In this document: piece by piece, positions 32,556 to 41,999 of the stretch
How the letters are laid out: each line of letters starts with the position of its first letter
How positions within the stretch are numbered: position 1 is the first letter of the stretch
Source: CAVXHQ01 sp963761735
Lineage (GTDB): Bacteria; Pseudomonadota; Alphaproteobacteria; Rhodobacterales; Rhodobacteraceae
Length of the DNA stretch: 64,000 nt
Direction of reading: 5' to 3'
Assembly (NCBI GenBank): GCA_963761735.1
Contig: CAVXHQ010000005.1
Location: 744,001-808,000 of the forward strand
Position numbers and translations under genes: made by a program
The notes under the pieces: generated by a model
What the model saw: only the letters and a program-made list of their open reading frames with translations
Database searches by the model: none
What the model was told of the DNA's origin: nothing

Positions 32556-33387
32556 ATGAAACCGATCAGAAACATCGCTCTGGCGCTGCTGTTGCCCGTG
32601 ATGGTGCCGGGATTTGCCGCGGCGCAGGATGCGCAGACGCTTGCGGATATCAGGTCCGAACTGTCGGGTCTGTACATCGACATTCAGGCCCTGCGCAGCG
32701 AGTTGGCAACCTCGGGCGCGCTGTCGACCGGCGTGCAGGGCAACACGCCGCTCGACCGTCTGAACGCCATCGAGGCGGAATTGCAGCGGCTGACGTCCAA
32801 TACCGAAGAAGCTGGAATTCCGGATCAACCGGATCACCGTCGATGGCACCAACCGGATCGGCGACCTCGAATTCCGGCTCTGCGACCTCGAGCCCGCCTG
32901 CGACATCGGCAGCCTGGGCGAAACGCCGTCGCTGGGCGGTGTGGACAATGGCGCCACCATCGTCGCGCCGCAAACCGGAACCAACACGGGTGCACCCGCC
33001 CTCGCCATCGGCGAAGAAGGAGACCTTCAGCGGGCGCAGGAGGCGCTCGCCACAGGTGACTTTCGCAGCGCCGCTGACCAGCTTGCGGCCTTTGTCGCGA
33101 CCTATCCGGGCGGACCGCTGACACCGCAGGCCTTCTTTCTGCGCGGCGAGGCCCTCGAGGGCCTGGGCGAAACGCAGGCAGCGGGCCTTGCCTATCTCGA
33201 CAGTTTCTCGTCGGCGCCCTCGGGCGCACAGGCGCCGCGCGCGCTGCTGGGTCTCGGCAAATCGCTGGTGACCCTTGGGCAGACGACGGATGGCTGCGTC
33301 ACGCTGGGCGAGGTTGCAGCCCGGTTTCCCGGATCGCCAGAAGTGGCCGAGGCACAGGCGCTGCGGACGAGTGCCGGCTGTTCCTGA
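32556..33387 (+). pseudogene. cpoB: Tol-Pal system protein CpoB/YbgF, broken by a one-base frameshift
   Basis: Starts at ATG 32556 with ggggagg upstream and a signal peptide ending FAAAQ. The N-terminal coiled coil (IRSELSGLYIDIQALRSEL) is in one frame up to NTEE. The expected continuation LEFRINRITVDGTNRIGD lies in the +1 frame from 32812, so there is one extra base at about 32811 (gaagaagctgg). The second frame runs to 33387 and encodes the TPR part (LQRAQEALATGDFRSAADQ...). In other bacteria CpoB coordinates peptidoglycan synthesis with Tol-driven outer-membrane constriction. Both halves are well conserved, so sequencing error or a very recent mutation is likelier than old decay. Confidence 0.88.
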
Positions 33388-33390
33388 CCT

Positions 33391-34719
33391 GTGACCGGAA
33401 CTGAGCAGGCCGGTCCGTTCGAGGCGCGTCGGTGGCGCGACGATCCGACTGTCCACCCGGTTGAAAGACAGGTCCTCGGCACCCTGTGCGGCCTTGGCGA
33501 CGGGCAGCCGGCAGCGGCGGCCGTCGCCGTATCGGGTGGCGGCGATTCCATCGCTCTGCTGGTGGCGGTGGCCGCTGCCGCCGCGCGGTACGGGTTTCGC
33601 GCGCGCGCCGTCACCGTCGATCACGGTCTGCGGCCGGCGGCTGCGACCGAGGCTGCGGTGGTCGCAACGCTCTGCGCGTATCTCGGCGTGGATCACGACA
33701 TCATCCGTATCGAACAGGCGCCGCCCGCGACCGGCATCCCGGCCTGGGCGCGCGACGGTCGGTACCGCGCGCTGGAAGGTTGGGCCCGCAGGCGGCAGGC
33801 CCAAATCGTGTTGATCGGGCACACCGCCGACGATGTCGCCGAGACCTTTGCGATGCGGCTGTCGCGGGCGGCGGGCCTGTCGGGCCTCGCGGAAATGCGC
33901 CGCGACTGGAGGGCCGGACTTACGATATTCGCGCGCCCGTTCCTGCGCACCTCGCGTGCCGATTTGCGATCCTACCTCGTTGAAAAGGGCATCGAATGGT
34001 CCGAGGATCCGACGAACGATGATCTGGCATTCGAGCGTGCCCGAGTCCGGGCCGCCTTGGCGCAGACCGGCGCGGACATCGGTGCCATCGCTGCCAGTGC
34101 GCGGCACCTGCGCGCCGCACAAGAGGCGCTGGGGCAGGCGACCGCGGATCTGGCGCGACGGTCCGTGCGCATCGACATGGCGGGCGACGCGCTGGTCGAT
34201 CTCGCGGCGGCGGCGCACCTTGGCCCCGAGTTGCGGCGGCGGCTTCTGATCGGGATCCTCGGCTGGATCGGACGGGCGCCACATGCGCCGCGACATGCCG
34301 AGCAGGAGGTGCTGCGCGAAACCTTTCCGCATCCGGATATCGGGATGAAAACCCTGACGCTGGGGGGCTGTATCTTGCGCGGCGACGGTGCTGGCGTCCT
34401 TCGGATCGGGCGCGAACCGGCGCGGGTGCCGCAGCGGCACATGAAGGTGTCGGACCAGCACCGCCTGGCCCCGTGGGACGGGCGATGGCACCTTTCGGGC
34501 GCCGATGCCGATCCGCAGGACGCAATCGGCCCGCTGGGCGAGGCCGGTCTCGCGCTGTGTCCCGGCTGGCGGGCAACCGGGGCCGCGCGGGCATCGCTGC
34601 TTGCGGGTCCTGCGATCTGGCGCGACGGCACCCTGATCGCGGCGCCGCTTGCGCGCGACGATTCCGGCTGGACTGCGCGCATTGTCGCGGATTTGCCGTC
34701 CTGGCTGCTTTCGCATTGA
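33391..34719 (+). CDS. tilS: tRNA(Ile)-lysidine synthase TilS
   Basis: 442 residues from a GTG 3 nt after cpoB. TilS converts the CAU anticodon wobble cytidine of tRNA-Ile2 to lysidine. The N-type ATP-pyrophosphatase P-loop is SGGGDSIALL, followed by TVDHGLRPAA, ARDGRYRALEGWA and 'LIGHTADDVAETFAMRLSR', all family signatures; the C-terminal half is the usual variable tRNA-binding part. The cpoB-tilS-ftsH order is common in alphaproteobacteria. Confidence 0.95.
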   Translation: MTGTEQAGPFEARRWRDDPTVHPVERQVLGTLCGLGDGQPAAAAVAVSGGGDSIALLVAVAAAAARYGFRARAVTVDHGLRPAAATEAAVVATLCAYLGVDHDIIRIEQAPPATGIPAWARDGRYRALEGWARRRQAQIVLIGHTADDVAETFAMRLSRAAGLSGLAEMRRDWRAGLTIFARPFLRTSRADLRSYLVEKGIEWSEDPTNDDLAFERARVRAALAQTGADIGAIAASARHLRAAQEALGQATADLARRSVRIDMAGDALVDLAAAAHLGPELRRRLLIGILGWIGRAPHAPRHAEQEVLRETFPHPDIGMKTLTLGGCILRGDGAGVLRIGREPARVPQRHMKVSDQHRLAPWDGRWHLSGADADPQDAIGPLGEAGLALCPGWRATGAARASLLAGPAIWRDGTLIAAPLARDDSGWTARIVADLPSWLLSH

Positions 34720-34813
34720 AGATTGCGGCCAAGTCCCTATTTTGTTGGTAACGAGTTGATGACATCAACGGGGCAGTCGTACCGGCGCCGCCGTTCCGTA
34801 AAGGAGACCCGCA

Positions 34814-36730
34814 TTGGGCAACGCGCGAAATATCGCATTCTGGGTAGTGCTTTTCCTGCTCATTCTGGCACTGTTCAACCTGTTCAGCGGCGCCCCGGGG
34901 AACATCAATTCCTCGTCCCGCAGCTATTCGGATTTCGTCACCGCCGTCGAAAGCAACGCGGTTTCTTCCGCAACGCTCGATGGCGAGCAGATCCGCTTTC
35001 AGGGCACCGACGGTCGCGACTATGTGACGATCAAGCCTGCCGACGCCGAGGTGTCGAACCTGCTGATCGCCAACGATGTTCCGTTCGAGGCGAGCAGCCA
35101 GGAGCAATCGGTGCTCTCGTCATTCCTGATTTCGCTGTTGCCGTTCCTGCTGCTGATCGGTGTCTGGATCTATTTCATGAACCGGATGCAGGGCGGCGGC
35201 AAAGGCGGCGCGATGGGGTTCGGCAAATCCAAGGCCAAGCTGCTGACCGAAAAGCACGGGCGCGTGACCTTCGACGAGGTTGCGGGCATCGACGAGGCCA
35301 AGGAAGAACTCGAAGAGATCGTCGAATTCCTGCGCAATCCGCAGAAGTTTTCGCGTCTTGGCGGCAAGATCCCGAAAGGCGCGCTGCTCGTCGGGCCTCC
35401 GGGCACCGGTAAAACGCTGCTGGCGCGGGCGATCGCCGGCGAGGCGGGGGTGCCGTTCTTCACCATCTCGGGTTCCGATTTCGTCGAGATGTTCGTCGGT
35501 GTCGGTGCGTCCCGTGTCCGCGACATGTTCGAGCAGGCCAAGAAAAACGCGCCCTGCATCGTGTTCATCGACGAGATCGACGCCGTGGGCCGCTCGCGCG
35601 GTGCCGGCTATGGCGGTGGCAACGACGAGCGTGAGCAGACGCTGAACCAGCTGCTCGTCGAGATGGACGGCTTCGAGGCCAACGAAGGCATCATCATCGT
35701 TGCCGCCACCAACCGGCCCGACGTGCTGGACCCCGCGCTGCTGCGTCCCGGTCGTTTCGACCGTCAGGTGCAGGTGCCCAATCCCGATATCAAAGGCCGC
35801 GAGATGATTTTGGGCGTCCATGCCCGCAAGACACCGCTGGGGCCGGATGTGGACCTGCGGATCATCGCGCGCGGCACGCCCGGCTTTTCGGGTGCCGACC
35901 TTGCGAACCTCGTGAACGAGGCCGCCCTTGCCGCGGCGCGCATGGGCCGCAGGTTCGTGACGATGATCGATTACGAAAACGCCAAGGACAAGGTGATGAT
36001 GGGCTCCGAGCGGCGTTCGATGGTGATGACCGAGGACGAGAAAAAGCTGACCGCCTATCACGAGGCGGGGCACGCCGTCGTCGGCCTGAACGTGCCGCAG
36101 CACGATCCGATCCACAAGGCGACGATCATCCCGCGCGGACGTGCGCTGGGTCTGGTGCTTTCACTGCCCGAACGCGATCAGCTCAGCGTCAGCTGGACGA
36201 AATATACGTCGAAAATCGCGATGGCGATGGGCGGGCGCGTGGCGGAAGAGCTTACCTTCGGGCTGGAGAACGTGACCTCGGGCGCCGCGTCGGACATCCA
36301 GCAGGTCAGCCGCATTGCCCGCGCGATGGTGACGCAGTTCGGTTATGCTGAAGAACTAGGGTTCGTCGACTATGCCAACGAGCAGAACAGCCCGCTGGGC
36401 AGTTACGGTGGCGGCACCAGCCATTCGGCCGATACGCAAAAGATGATCGACGACAAGGTCAAGGAACTGATCGACACCGGCTATGAGACCGCCAAGCGTA
36501 TCCTGACCGAAAAGAAGGACGACCTTGAGCGTCTGGCACAGGGCCTGCTGGAATACGAGACGCTCACGGGCGGCGAGATTGCCCGCGTCATCGCCGGTGA
36601 GACGCTGAACCGGGGCGACGACGACGACAACATGCTCGACCCAAAAGGGCCCGGCAACTCCGTGACCTCGATCCCGAAGACGAAACCGCGCAAGCCCAAG
36701 GGTCCGATGGAGCCGGAACCGACTGCCTGA
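34814..36730 (+). CDS. ftsH: ATP-dependent membrane zinc metalloprotease FtsH
   Basis: 638 residues from a TTG start with aaggag 8-13 nt upstream. Two transmembrane helices (residues about 6-24 and 98-117) flank a periplasmic domain. The AAA+ module has Walker A GPPGTGKTLLARA, Walker B CIVFIDEIDAVGR and the second region of homology ATNRPDVLDPALLRPGRFDR. The protease site is HEAGH. It degrades membrane and regulatory proteins. A strong intrinsic terminator follows. Confidence 0.98.
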   Translation: MGNARNIAFWVVLFLLILALFNLFSGAPGNINSSSRSYSDFVTAVESNAVSSATLDGEQIRFQGTDGRDYVTIKPADAEVSNLLIANDVPFEASSQEQSVLSSFLISLLPFLLLIGVWIYFMNRMQGGGKGGAMGFGKSKAKLLTEKHGRVTFDEVAGIDEAKEELEEIVEFLRNPQKFSRLGGKIPKGALLVGPPGTGKTLLARAIAGEAGVPFFTISGSDFVEMFVGVGASRVRDMFEQAKKNAPCIVFIDEIDAVGRSRGAGYGGGNDEREQTLNQLLVEMDGFEANEGIIIVAATNRPDVLDPALLRPGRFDRQVQVPNPDIKGREMILGVHARKTPLGPDVDLRIIARGTPGFSGADLANLVNEAALAAARMGRRFVTMIDYENAKDKVMMGSERRSMVMTEDEKKLTAYHEAGHAVVGLNVPQHDPIHKATIIPRGRALGLVLSLPERDQLSVSWTKYTSKIAMAMGGRVAEELTFGLENVTSGAASDIQQVSRIARAMVTQFGYAEELGFVDYANEQNSPLGSYGGGTSHSADTQKMIDDKVKELIDTGYETAKRILTEKKDDLERLAQGLLEYETLTGGEIARVIAGETLNRGDDDDNMLDPKGPGNSVTSIPKTKPRKPKGPMEPEPTA

Positions 36731-36756
36731 CGCGAGACGTCTTACCAAATGAATGA

Positions 36757-36790
36757 GGCCCCGCCCGGGTAACCGGTGCGGGGCTTTTTC
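36757..36790 (+). terminator. Intrinsic terminator of ftsH
   Basis: gccccgc (36758-36764) pairs with gcggggc (36778-36784), with an inner ccgggtaaccgg that can extend the stem, followed by ttttt (36785-36789). It lies 27 bp after the ftsH stop. Confidence 0.88.
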
Positions 36791-37017
36791 GTTTGTGATG
36801 AGAAGAGCCGGTTGCGATATCGCCGGATTGACGGGCTTGCGTCGTACTTTGAAAAAATGTTCAGTATTTTCACGGCCAGCACCGCCGCCGCGATTTACGC
36901 TCCCCGCCGATTTTGCGGGCGCGAATGTCGGAAACGCAGGCTCGCGCCCGCCGGGTGACGCGTAAGACGGGGCAGAACACTCGAACGGGCAGACCGCCCG
37001 CCATTCAGGGGCAGTAC

Positions 37018-38691
37018 ATGAGCACGAAATCCGACATCGAAATTGCCCGCGACGCGCGCAAACGCCCCATCCAGGAGATTGGCGCCAAACTGGGTATCGG
37101 CGCCGATGATCTGCTGCCCTATGGCCACGACAAGGCCAAGGTCAGCCAGTCGTTCATCGACGGCGTGCAGGGCAATGAAAATGGCAAGCTGATCCTCGTG
37201 ACGGCGATCAATCCGACGCCGGCCGGCGAGGGCAAGACGACGACGACCGTCGGGCTTGGCGACGGGCTGAACCGGATCGGCAAGAAGGCAGCCATCTGTA
37301 TCCGCGAGGCATCGCTCGGCCCGAATTTCGGGATGAAGGGCGGCGCCGCTGGCGGTGGCTATGCGCAGGTCGTCCCGATGGAGGACATGAACCTGCATTT
37401 CACCGGCGATTTTCACGCCATCACCAGCGCCCATTCGTTGTTGTCGGCGATGATCGACAACCATATCTACTGGGGCAACGCGCTGGAGATCGACATCCGC
37501 CGCGTCGTCTGGCGCCGCGTGGTGGACATGAACGACCGCGCCCTGCGCCAGATCACGGCGAGCCTTGGCGGCGTGGCGAACGGCTTTCCGCGCGAAACCG
37601 GGTTCGATATCACCGTCGCCTCCGAGGTCATGGCGATCCTGTGTCTGGCCCGAAACCTCAAGGATCTGGAAAAGCGTCTCGGCGATATGATCGTCGCCTA
37701 CCGCCGCGACAAAAGCCCGGTTTTCTGCCGCGATATCAAGGCGGACGGTGCGATGACCGTCCTGCTCAAGGATGCGATGCAGCCCAATCTGGTGCAGACC
37801 CTCGAGAACAATCCCGCCTTCGTGCATGGCGGTCCGTTCGCCAATATCGCGCACGGCTGCAATTCGGTCACGGCGACGACGACCGCCCTCAAGATCGCCG
37901 ATTACGTGGTGACGGAGGCCGGGTTCGGCGCCGATCTTGGCGCCGAAAAGTTCCTCAACATCAAATGTCGCAAGGCGGGGCTGGCACCGGATGCCGTCGT
38001 CCTCGTGGCCACCTGCCGCGCGATGAAGATGAACGGCGGCGTGGCCAAGGCAGACCTCGGGACAGAGAATGTCGACGCGATCCGTCAGGGCTGCGCCAAC
38101 CTCGGGCGGCACATCGCCAACCTCAAGGGATTCGGGGTGCCGGTGGTCGTGGCGATCAACCATTTCGTCACCGACACGGACGCCGAGGTGCAGGCGGTAC
38201 AGGACTATGTCGCAGGCGAGGGATCGGAGGCGATCCTGTGCAAACACTGGGCGCAGGGCGGCGCGGGCATCGAGGAACTGGCGCACAAGGTCGTGGAACT
38301 GGCCGATGCGCCATCGACGTTCACGACGCTTTACCCCGACGAAATGCCCCTGTTCGACAAGATCCAGACCATCGCGAAAGAGATCTATCACGCGGGCGAG
38401 GTTCAGGCGGACAAGAGCGTTCTGGCGCAGCTCAGGACATGGGAAGAGCAGGGGTACGGGCACCTGCCGGTCTGCATGGCCAAGACGCAGTATTCGTTCT
38501 CGACCGACCCGAACCTGCGCGGCGCACCGACGGGCCATACAATCCCGGTGCGCGAAGTGCGCCTTTCGGCGGGGGCGGGTTTCGTCGTGGCGATCTGCGG
38601 CGAGATCATGACGATGCCCGGCCTGCCGCGCGTGCCGTCGGCCGAGACGATCCGCCTCAACGACGATGGCCAGATCGAGGGCTTGTTTTAA
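37018..38691 (+). CDS. fhs: Formate-tetrahydrofolate ligase (10-formyl-THF synthetase)
   Basis: 557 residues from the ATG at 37018, the normal length. Makes 10-formyl-THF from formate, THF and ATP. The ATP-binding motif is PTPAGEGKTTTTVGLGDGL, followed by REASLGPNFGMKGGAAGGGYAQ and 'ETGFDITVASEVMAILCLA', all diagnostic; the C-terminal 'MTMPGLPRVPSAETI' is also standard. The 35 codons of open frame upstream lack similarity. With folD it forms a C1-folate pair that interconverts formate and methylene-THF. Confidence 0.98.
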   Translation: MSTKSDIEIARDARKRPIQEIGAKLGIGADDLLPYGHDKAKVSQSFIDGVQGNENGKLILVTAINPTPAGEGKTTTTVGLGDGLNRIGKKAAICIREASLGPNFGMKGGAAGGGYAQVVPMEDMNLHFTGDFHAITSAHSLLSAMIDNHIYWGNALEIDIRRVVWRRVVDMNDRALRQITASLGGVANGFPRETGFDITVASEVMAILCLARNLKDLEKRLGDMIVAYRRDKSPVFCRDIKADGAMTVLLKDAMQPNLVQTLENNPAFVHGGPFANIAHGCNSVTATTTALKIADYVVTEAGFGADLGAEKFLNIKCRKAGLAPDAVVLVATCRAMKMNGGVAKADLGTENVDAIRQGCANLGRHIANLKGFGVPVVVAINHFVTDTDAEVQAVQDYVAGEGSEAILCKHWAQGGAGIEELAHKVVELADAPSTFTTLYPDEMPLFDKIQTIAKEIYHAGEVQADKSVLAQLRTWEEQGYGHLPVCMAKTQYSFSTDPNLRGAPTGHTIPVREVRLSAGAGFVVAICGEIMTMPGLPRVPSAETIRLNDDGQIEGLF

Positions 38692-38909
38692 GGGGTCATC
38701 ACGAAGGTGATGGCACCTCGTGCGACCAAGCGCATCCGCAGGATGCGCGGGGAGGCACCCGGTGCCGATTTGCGCGGCGTGTCTTTGCCCTACAGCCCCC
38801 GGTGCGACATCGCGCCGGGTCCCAAAGGCACCACGAAACCTGTCGCGCCGTTGCCCTTTGCAGGCCGCCCGCATACCTCGTGCAAACGGCCTGACAGATG
38901 AGGGATGCG

Positions 38910-39221
38910 ATGCGCCAACCTGCCCAATGCGAAACCATGGCCCATATCCGGGCCGAAATCGACGGTCTCGACGAAGAACTGGTGCGCCTGTTCGCGCTGC
39001 GGTCCGGCTATATCGACCGCGCGGCGCAGATCAAATCGCAGGTCGATTTGCCCGCCCGGATCACCCCGCGCGTCGAGGAGGTGGTGACCAACGTGCGCCG
39101 CCACGCCGCTACCTATGGCTTGCCGCCCGATCTGGTGGAAAAGCTGTGGCGGCGGCTGATCGACTGGTCGATTGCGCGCGAGGAGGGGCACCTTGGCCCC
39201 GACAGCATGCGAAAGGAATAG
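38910..39221 (+). CDS. Chorismate mutase (AroQ type)
   Basis: 103 residues; ATG at 38910 preferred because gatgaggg precedes it (38898 is in the same frame). An all-alpha AroQ fold: 'IRAEIDGLDEELVRLFALRSGYIDRAAQIK' with the catalytic arginine and lysine, then 'RITPRVEEVVTNVRRHA' and 'LVEKLWRRLIDWSIAREE'. Converts chorismate to prephenate, or acts as the related isochorismate-pyruvate lyase. It is 4 nt before folD and probably co-transcribed. The 206-bp gap before it holds a small hairpin, cgcatccgcaggatgcg (38731-38747). Confidence 0.88.
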   Translation: MRQPAQCETMAHIRAEIDGLDEELVRLFALRSGYIDRAAQIKSQVDLPARITPRVEEVVTNVRRHAATYGLPPDLVEKLWRRLIDWSIAREEGHLGPDSMRKE

Positions 39222-39225
39222 AGCG

Positions 39226-40146
39226 ATGCCAGAAGCACGAACCGACACACAAACAACGGCGACAGTAATCGACGGCAAGGCATTCGCGGCGCGGGTTCGC
39301 GCGCGGGTGGCCGAGGGCGTGGCGCGCGTGAAGGCCGAGGCCGGGATCACGCCCGGTCTGGCCGTGGTGCTGGTCGGAGAAGACCCGGCGAGCCAGGTCT
39401 ACGTGCGCAACAAGGGCAAACAGACCGCCGAGGCGGGGATGGCCTCGTTCGAGCATCGGCTGGACGCGGACACGGCGCAGGCCGATCTTCTGGCGCTGGT
39501 CGAGCGGCTGAACGGCGATGCATCGGTGCACGGCATTCTGGTGCAACTGCCGTTGCCCGGCCATATCGACAGTGCCCGCGTGCTGGGTACGATCGATCCT
39601 GCCAAGGACGTCGACGGGTTTCACGTTCTGAACGTCGGCCTGCTCGGGACCGGGCAGAAGGCGATGGTGCCGTGCACGCCGCTGGGCTGTCTGATGATGC
39701 TGCGCGATCATCACGGCGATCTGTCGGGGATGAATGCAGTGGTGATCGGCCGGTCGAACATCGTCGGCAAACCGATGGCGCAATTGCTGCTGGGTGAAAG
39801 CTGCACGGTGACGATCGCCCATTCGCGCACCCGCGATCTGGCCGGGACCGTGCGCCGCGCCGATATCGTCGTGGCTGCCGTGGGCCGCGCCGAAATGGTG
39901 CCGGGCGACTGGATCAAACCGGGGGCGACGGTGATCGACGTCGGGATCAACCGGATCGACGCCGGGAGCGGCAAGACACGGCTGGTCGGCGACGTGGATT
40001 ATGCGTCCTGCGCCGCCGTCGCGGGGGCGATCACGCCGGTGCCGGGCGGCGTCGGACCGATGACCATCGCGTGTTTGCTGGCGAATACGCTGACCGCGTG
40101 CTGCCGCGCCAACGGGCTGGCAGAACCCGAGGGGCTGACAGTCTAG
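39226..40146 (+). CDS. folD: Bifunctional methylene-THF dehydrogenase/methenyl-THF cyclohydrolase FolD
   Basis: 306 residues from MPEARTDTQTTATVIDGKAF. The catalytic lysine region is SQVYVRNKGKQTAE, followed by 'GILVQLPLPGHID' and the NADP-binding GRSNIVGKPMAQLLL; TPVPGGVGPMTIACLL is the closing signature. It interconverts 5,10-methylene-THF and 10-formyl-THF and complements Fhs encoded just upstream. Confidence 0.98.
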   Translation: MPEARTDTQTTATVIDGKAFAARVRARVAEGVARVKAEAGITPGLAVVLVGEDPASQVYVRNKGKQTAEAGMASFEHRLDADTAQADLLALVERLNGDASVHGILVQLPLPGHIDSARVLGTIDPAKDVDGFHVLNVGLLGTGQKAMVPCTPLGCLMMLRDHHGDLSGMNAVVIGRSNIVGKPMAQLLLGESCTVTIAHSRTRDLAGTVRRADIVVAAVGRAEMVPGDWIKPGATVIDVGINRIDAGSGKTRLVGDVDYASCAAVAGAITPVPGGVGPMTIACLLANTLTACCRANGLAEPEGLTV

Positions 40147-40182
40147 GATCGTTTCGCCGATCGGTGGGGTGAAATCCACCCG

Positions 40183-40833
40183 CTACAGTGCTGTCAGGAT
40201 GGCGCGTTTGCCGATGAGGATCGCACGGGCGCGCGGCCCGAACAGGCCCCGGATGACCGGTGTTCGCGCCGAGAGCCCGCCGGTGTAGGCGCCGTAGGCG
40301 GGCAGGATCACGCGCGTGTCATCGAAGACGAAACAGGCCCGCGTCCCGCCGGTCAGCGTGAGTTTCGGGTGATAGTGCCCGGACAGTTCCGCGCGTGCTC
40401 CGGCCTGCGCGATATGCCGGAACGTCAGCGGGCCGAGCGTCACTTCGGCCAGATGCGATCCGCCCAGATCCACCGGCCCCGGATCGTGGTTGCCCTCGAT
40501 CCACGTCCACGCGCGGCCCGCCTGAAGGCGCAGCAACGTCTCGCGGCTCGTCGGTTCGAGGGCCTCGCTCGCGGCGATATCGTCGAAACTGTCGCCCAGG
40601 CAAATCACGCGCGCGGGATCGGTGGCGGCGACATCCGCCGCAAGCCGACCAAGCGTTTCGCGGCTGTCATAGGGCGGCAGCATCAGGCCCGCGCGGCGCG
40701 CGATACGGTCCGATTTGCCAAGGTGCAGGTCGGACACGCACAGCGTGCGGTGCGCGCCGATCCACAGCGCACCCGACGGGCGCGCGGTGAGCGTGAGGCC
40801 CGCAAAGGCAAAGTCGACTGTATCGGGCTGCAT
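40183..40833 (-). CDS. pdeM: PdeM-type metallophosphoesterase (ligase-associated DNA-damage-response endonuclease family)
   Basis: 216 residues from ATG 40833. Calcineurin-like metal-site motifs are in order: CVSDLHLGKSD, VICLGDSFDD, EGNHDPG and SGHYHPKLTL. The family is often found beside an ATP-dependent DNA ligase and helicase, but no such neighbour is present here. Convergent with folD and divergent from the MDR reductase gene. Confidence 0.88.
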   Translation of the reverse strand: MQPDTVDFAFAGLTLTARPSGALWIGAHRTLCVSDLHLGKSDRIARRAGLMLPPYDSRETLGRLAADVAATDPARVICLGDSFDDIAASEALEPTSRETLLRLQAGRAWTWIEGNHDPGPVDLGGSHLAEVTLGPLTFRHIAQAGARAELSGHYHPKLTLTGGTRACFVFDDTRVILPAYGAYTGGLSARTPVIRGLFGPRARAILIGKRAILTAL

Positions 40834-40968
40834 CGGGGGCAACGTGTATCAGAGCGGCGGGCGGGGGGAAGGGACGGGGTGCCGGATTTTCCGCTGGATG
40901 GGCGGGGCCAGCCGCGTCAGGGTGGCTGTGATCGACACCCTGACACAAAGATCCGAAAGGTCCGCCCC

Positions 40969-41958
40969 ATGTTCAACGCCCTGATCGTCGAAAAGGCCGA
41001 AGACGGCAGCACCAGCGTCGCCGTGCAGCAGATCGGCGAGGACCGGTTGCCGCCGGGCGACGTCACCGTCGCGATCGAATACACCACCGTCAATTATAAG
41101 GACGGCCTGTGCATGGACGCGGGCGGCGGCATGGTGCGTCGCTATCCGCATGTGCCGGGGATCGATTTCGCCGGCACCGTCGAGGCGTCGGACGACGCGC
41201 GCTATGCCGTTGGCGACAAGGTCGTGCTGACCGGCTGGCGGGTGGGCGAGGCGCATTGGGGCGGCTACGCGCAAAAGGCCCGCGTCAAGGCGGACTGGCT
41301 GGTGCCGCTGCCAGAGGGCCTGACGACGCGGCAGGCGATGGCCGTGGGCACCGCCGGGTTCACCTCGATGCTGGCGGTCATGGCCCTCGAGGATCACGGG
41401 CTGACGCCGGACCGTGGCGAGGTGCTGGTGACGGGTGCGGCGGGGGGCGTCGGCTCGGTGGCGACGGCGATCCTTGCAAACCTCGGGTACAGTGTCGCCG
41501 CCGTGACCGGCCGTCCCGAAACCGCCGACTATCTGAAGGATCTGGGGGCGGCGCGGATCGTCGCCCGAGAGGAGTTGTCAGAGACGGTCAAACGCCCGCT
41601 CGAGAGCGAGACATGGGCCGGATGCGTCGATGCGGTTGGCGGCGCGATGCTGGCGCGGGTGCTGGGACAGATGAAATACAACGGGTCGGTCGCGGCTGTG
41701 GGCCTCGCGGGCGGGGCGTCGCTGCCCGCCAGCGTGATCCCGTTCCTGCTGCGCGGCGTGAACCTGCTGGGCATCGATTCGGTGCTGCGCCCCTTCGACG
41801 ACCGTGTGCGTGCCTGGGGCCGGATCGCCACCGATCTGCCGATGGGACACCTCGAGGCGATGGTGCAGCCCGCGGTGCTGGGCGATCTGCCGGGGCTGGG
41901 GGCCGATATCCTGAAAGGCCGGGTGAAAGGCCGCGTGGTCGTCGACGTCAACGGCTAG
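40969..41958 (+). CDS. acuI: MDR-family oxidoreductase of the acryloyl-CoA reductase (AcuI/YhdH) type
   Basis: 329 residues from MFNALIVEKAEDGSTSVAVQ. The AcuI/YhdH signatures are visible: 'TTVNYKDGLCM', 'PHVPGIDFAGTVEASDD', 'GTAGFTSMLAVMALEDHG' and the NADPH-binding VTGAAGGVGSVATAIL, plus 'LLGIDSVLRPFDDR'. AcuI reduces acryloyl-CoA to propionyl-CoA with NADPH, detoxifying acrylate made in DMSP metabolism by marine Rhodobacterales. No DMSP lyase gene lies nearby. A gaaagg site precedes the ATG. Confidence 0.88.
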   Translation: MFNALIVEKAEDGSTSVAVQQIGEDRLPPGDVTVAIEYTTVNYKDGLCMDAGGGMVRRYPHVPGIDFAGTVEASDDARYAVGDKVVLTGWRVGEAHWGGYAQKARVKADWLVPLPEGLTTRQAMAVGTAGFTSMLAVMALEDHGLTPDRGEVLVTGAAGGVGSVATAILANLGYSVAAVTGRPETADYLKDLGAARIVAREELSETVKRPLESETWAGCVDAVGGAMLARVLGQMKYNGSVAAVGLAGGASLPASVIPFLLRGVNLLGIDSVLRPFDDRVRAWGRIATDLPMGHLEAMVQPAVLGDLPGLGADILKGRVKGRVVVDVNG

Positions 41959-41965
41959 GGGGCGG

Positions 41966-41991
41966 GCGGCCCCGGCGCGCGCGGGGGCCGC
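41966..41991. terminator. Bidirectional hairpin between convergent acuI and gatZ
   Basis: gcggcccc (41966-41973) pairs with ggggccgc (41984-41991) in the 41-bp convergent gap. No long U-tract. Confidence 0.6.
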
Positions 41992-41999
41992 ACCTTTGG

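Noticed and set aside
36791..37017. Folate-related riboswitch before fhs
   Set aside because: No conserved THF-riboswitch pairing or loop sequence could be seen in the leader.
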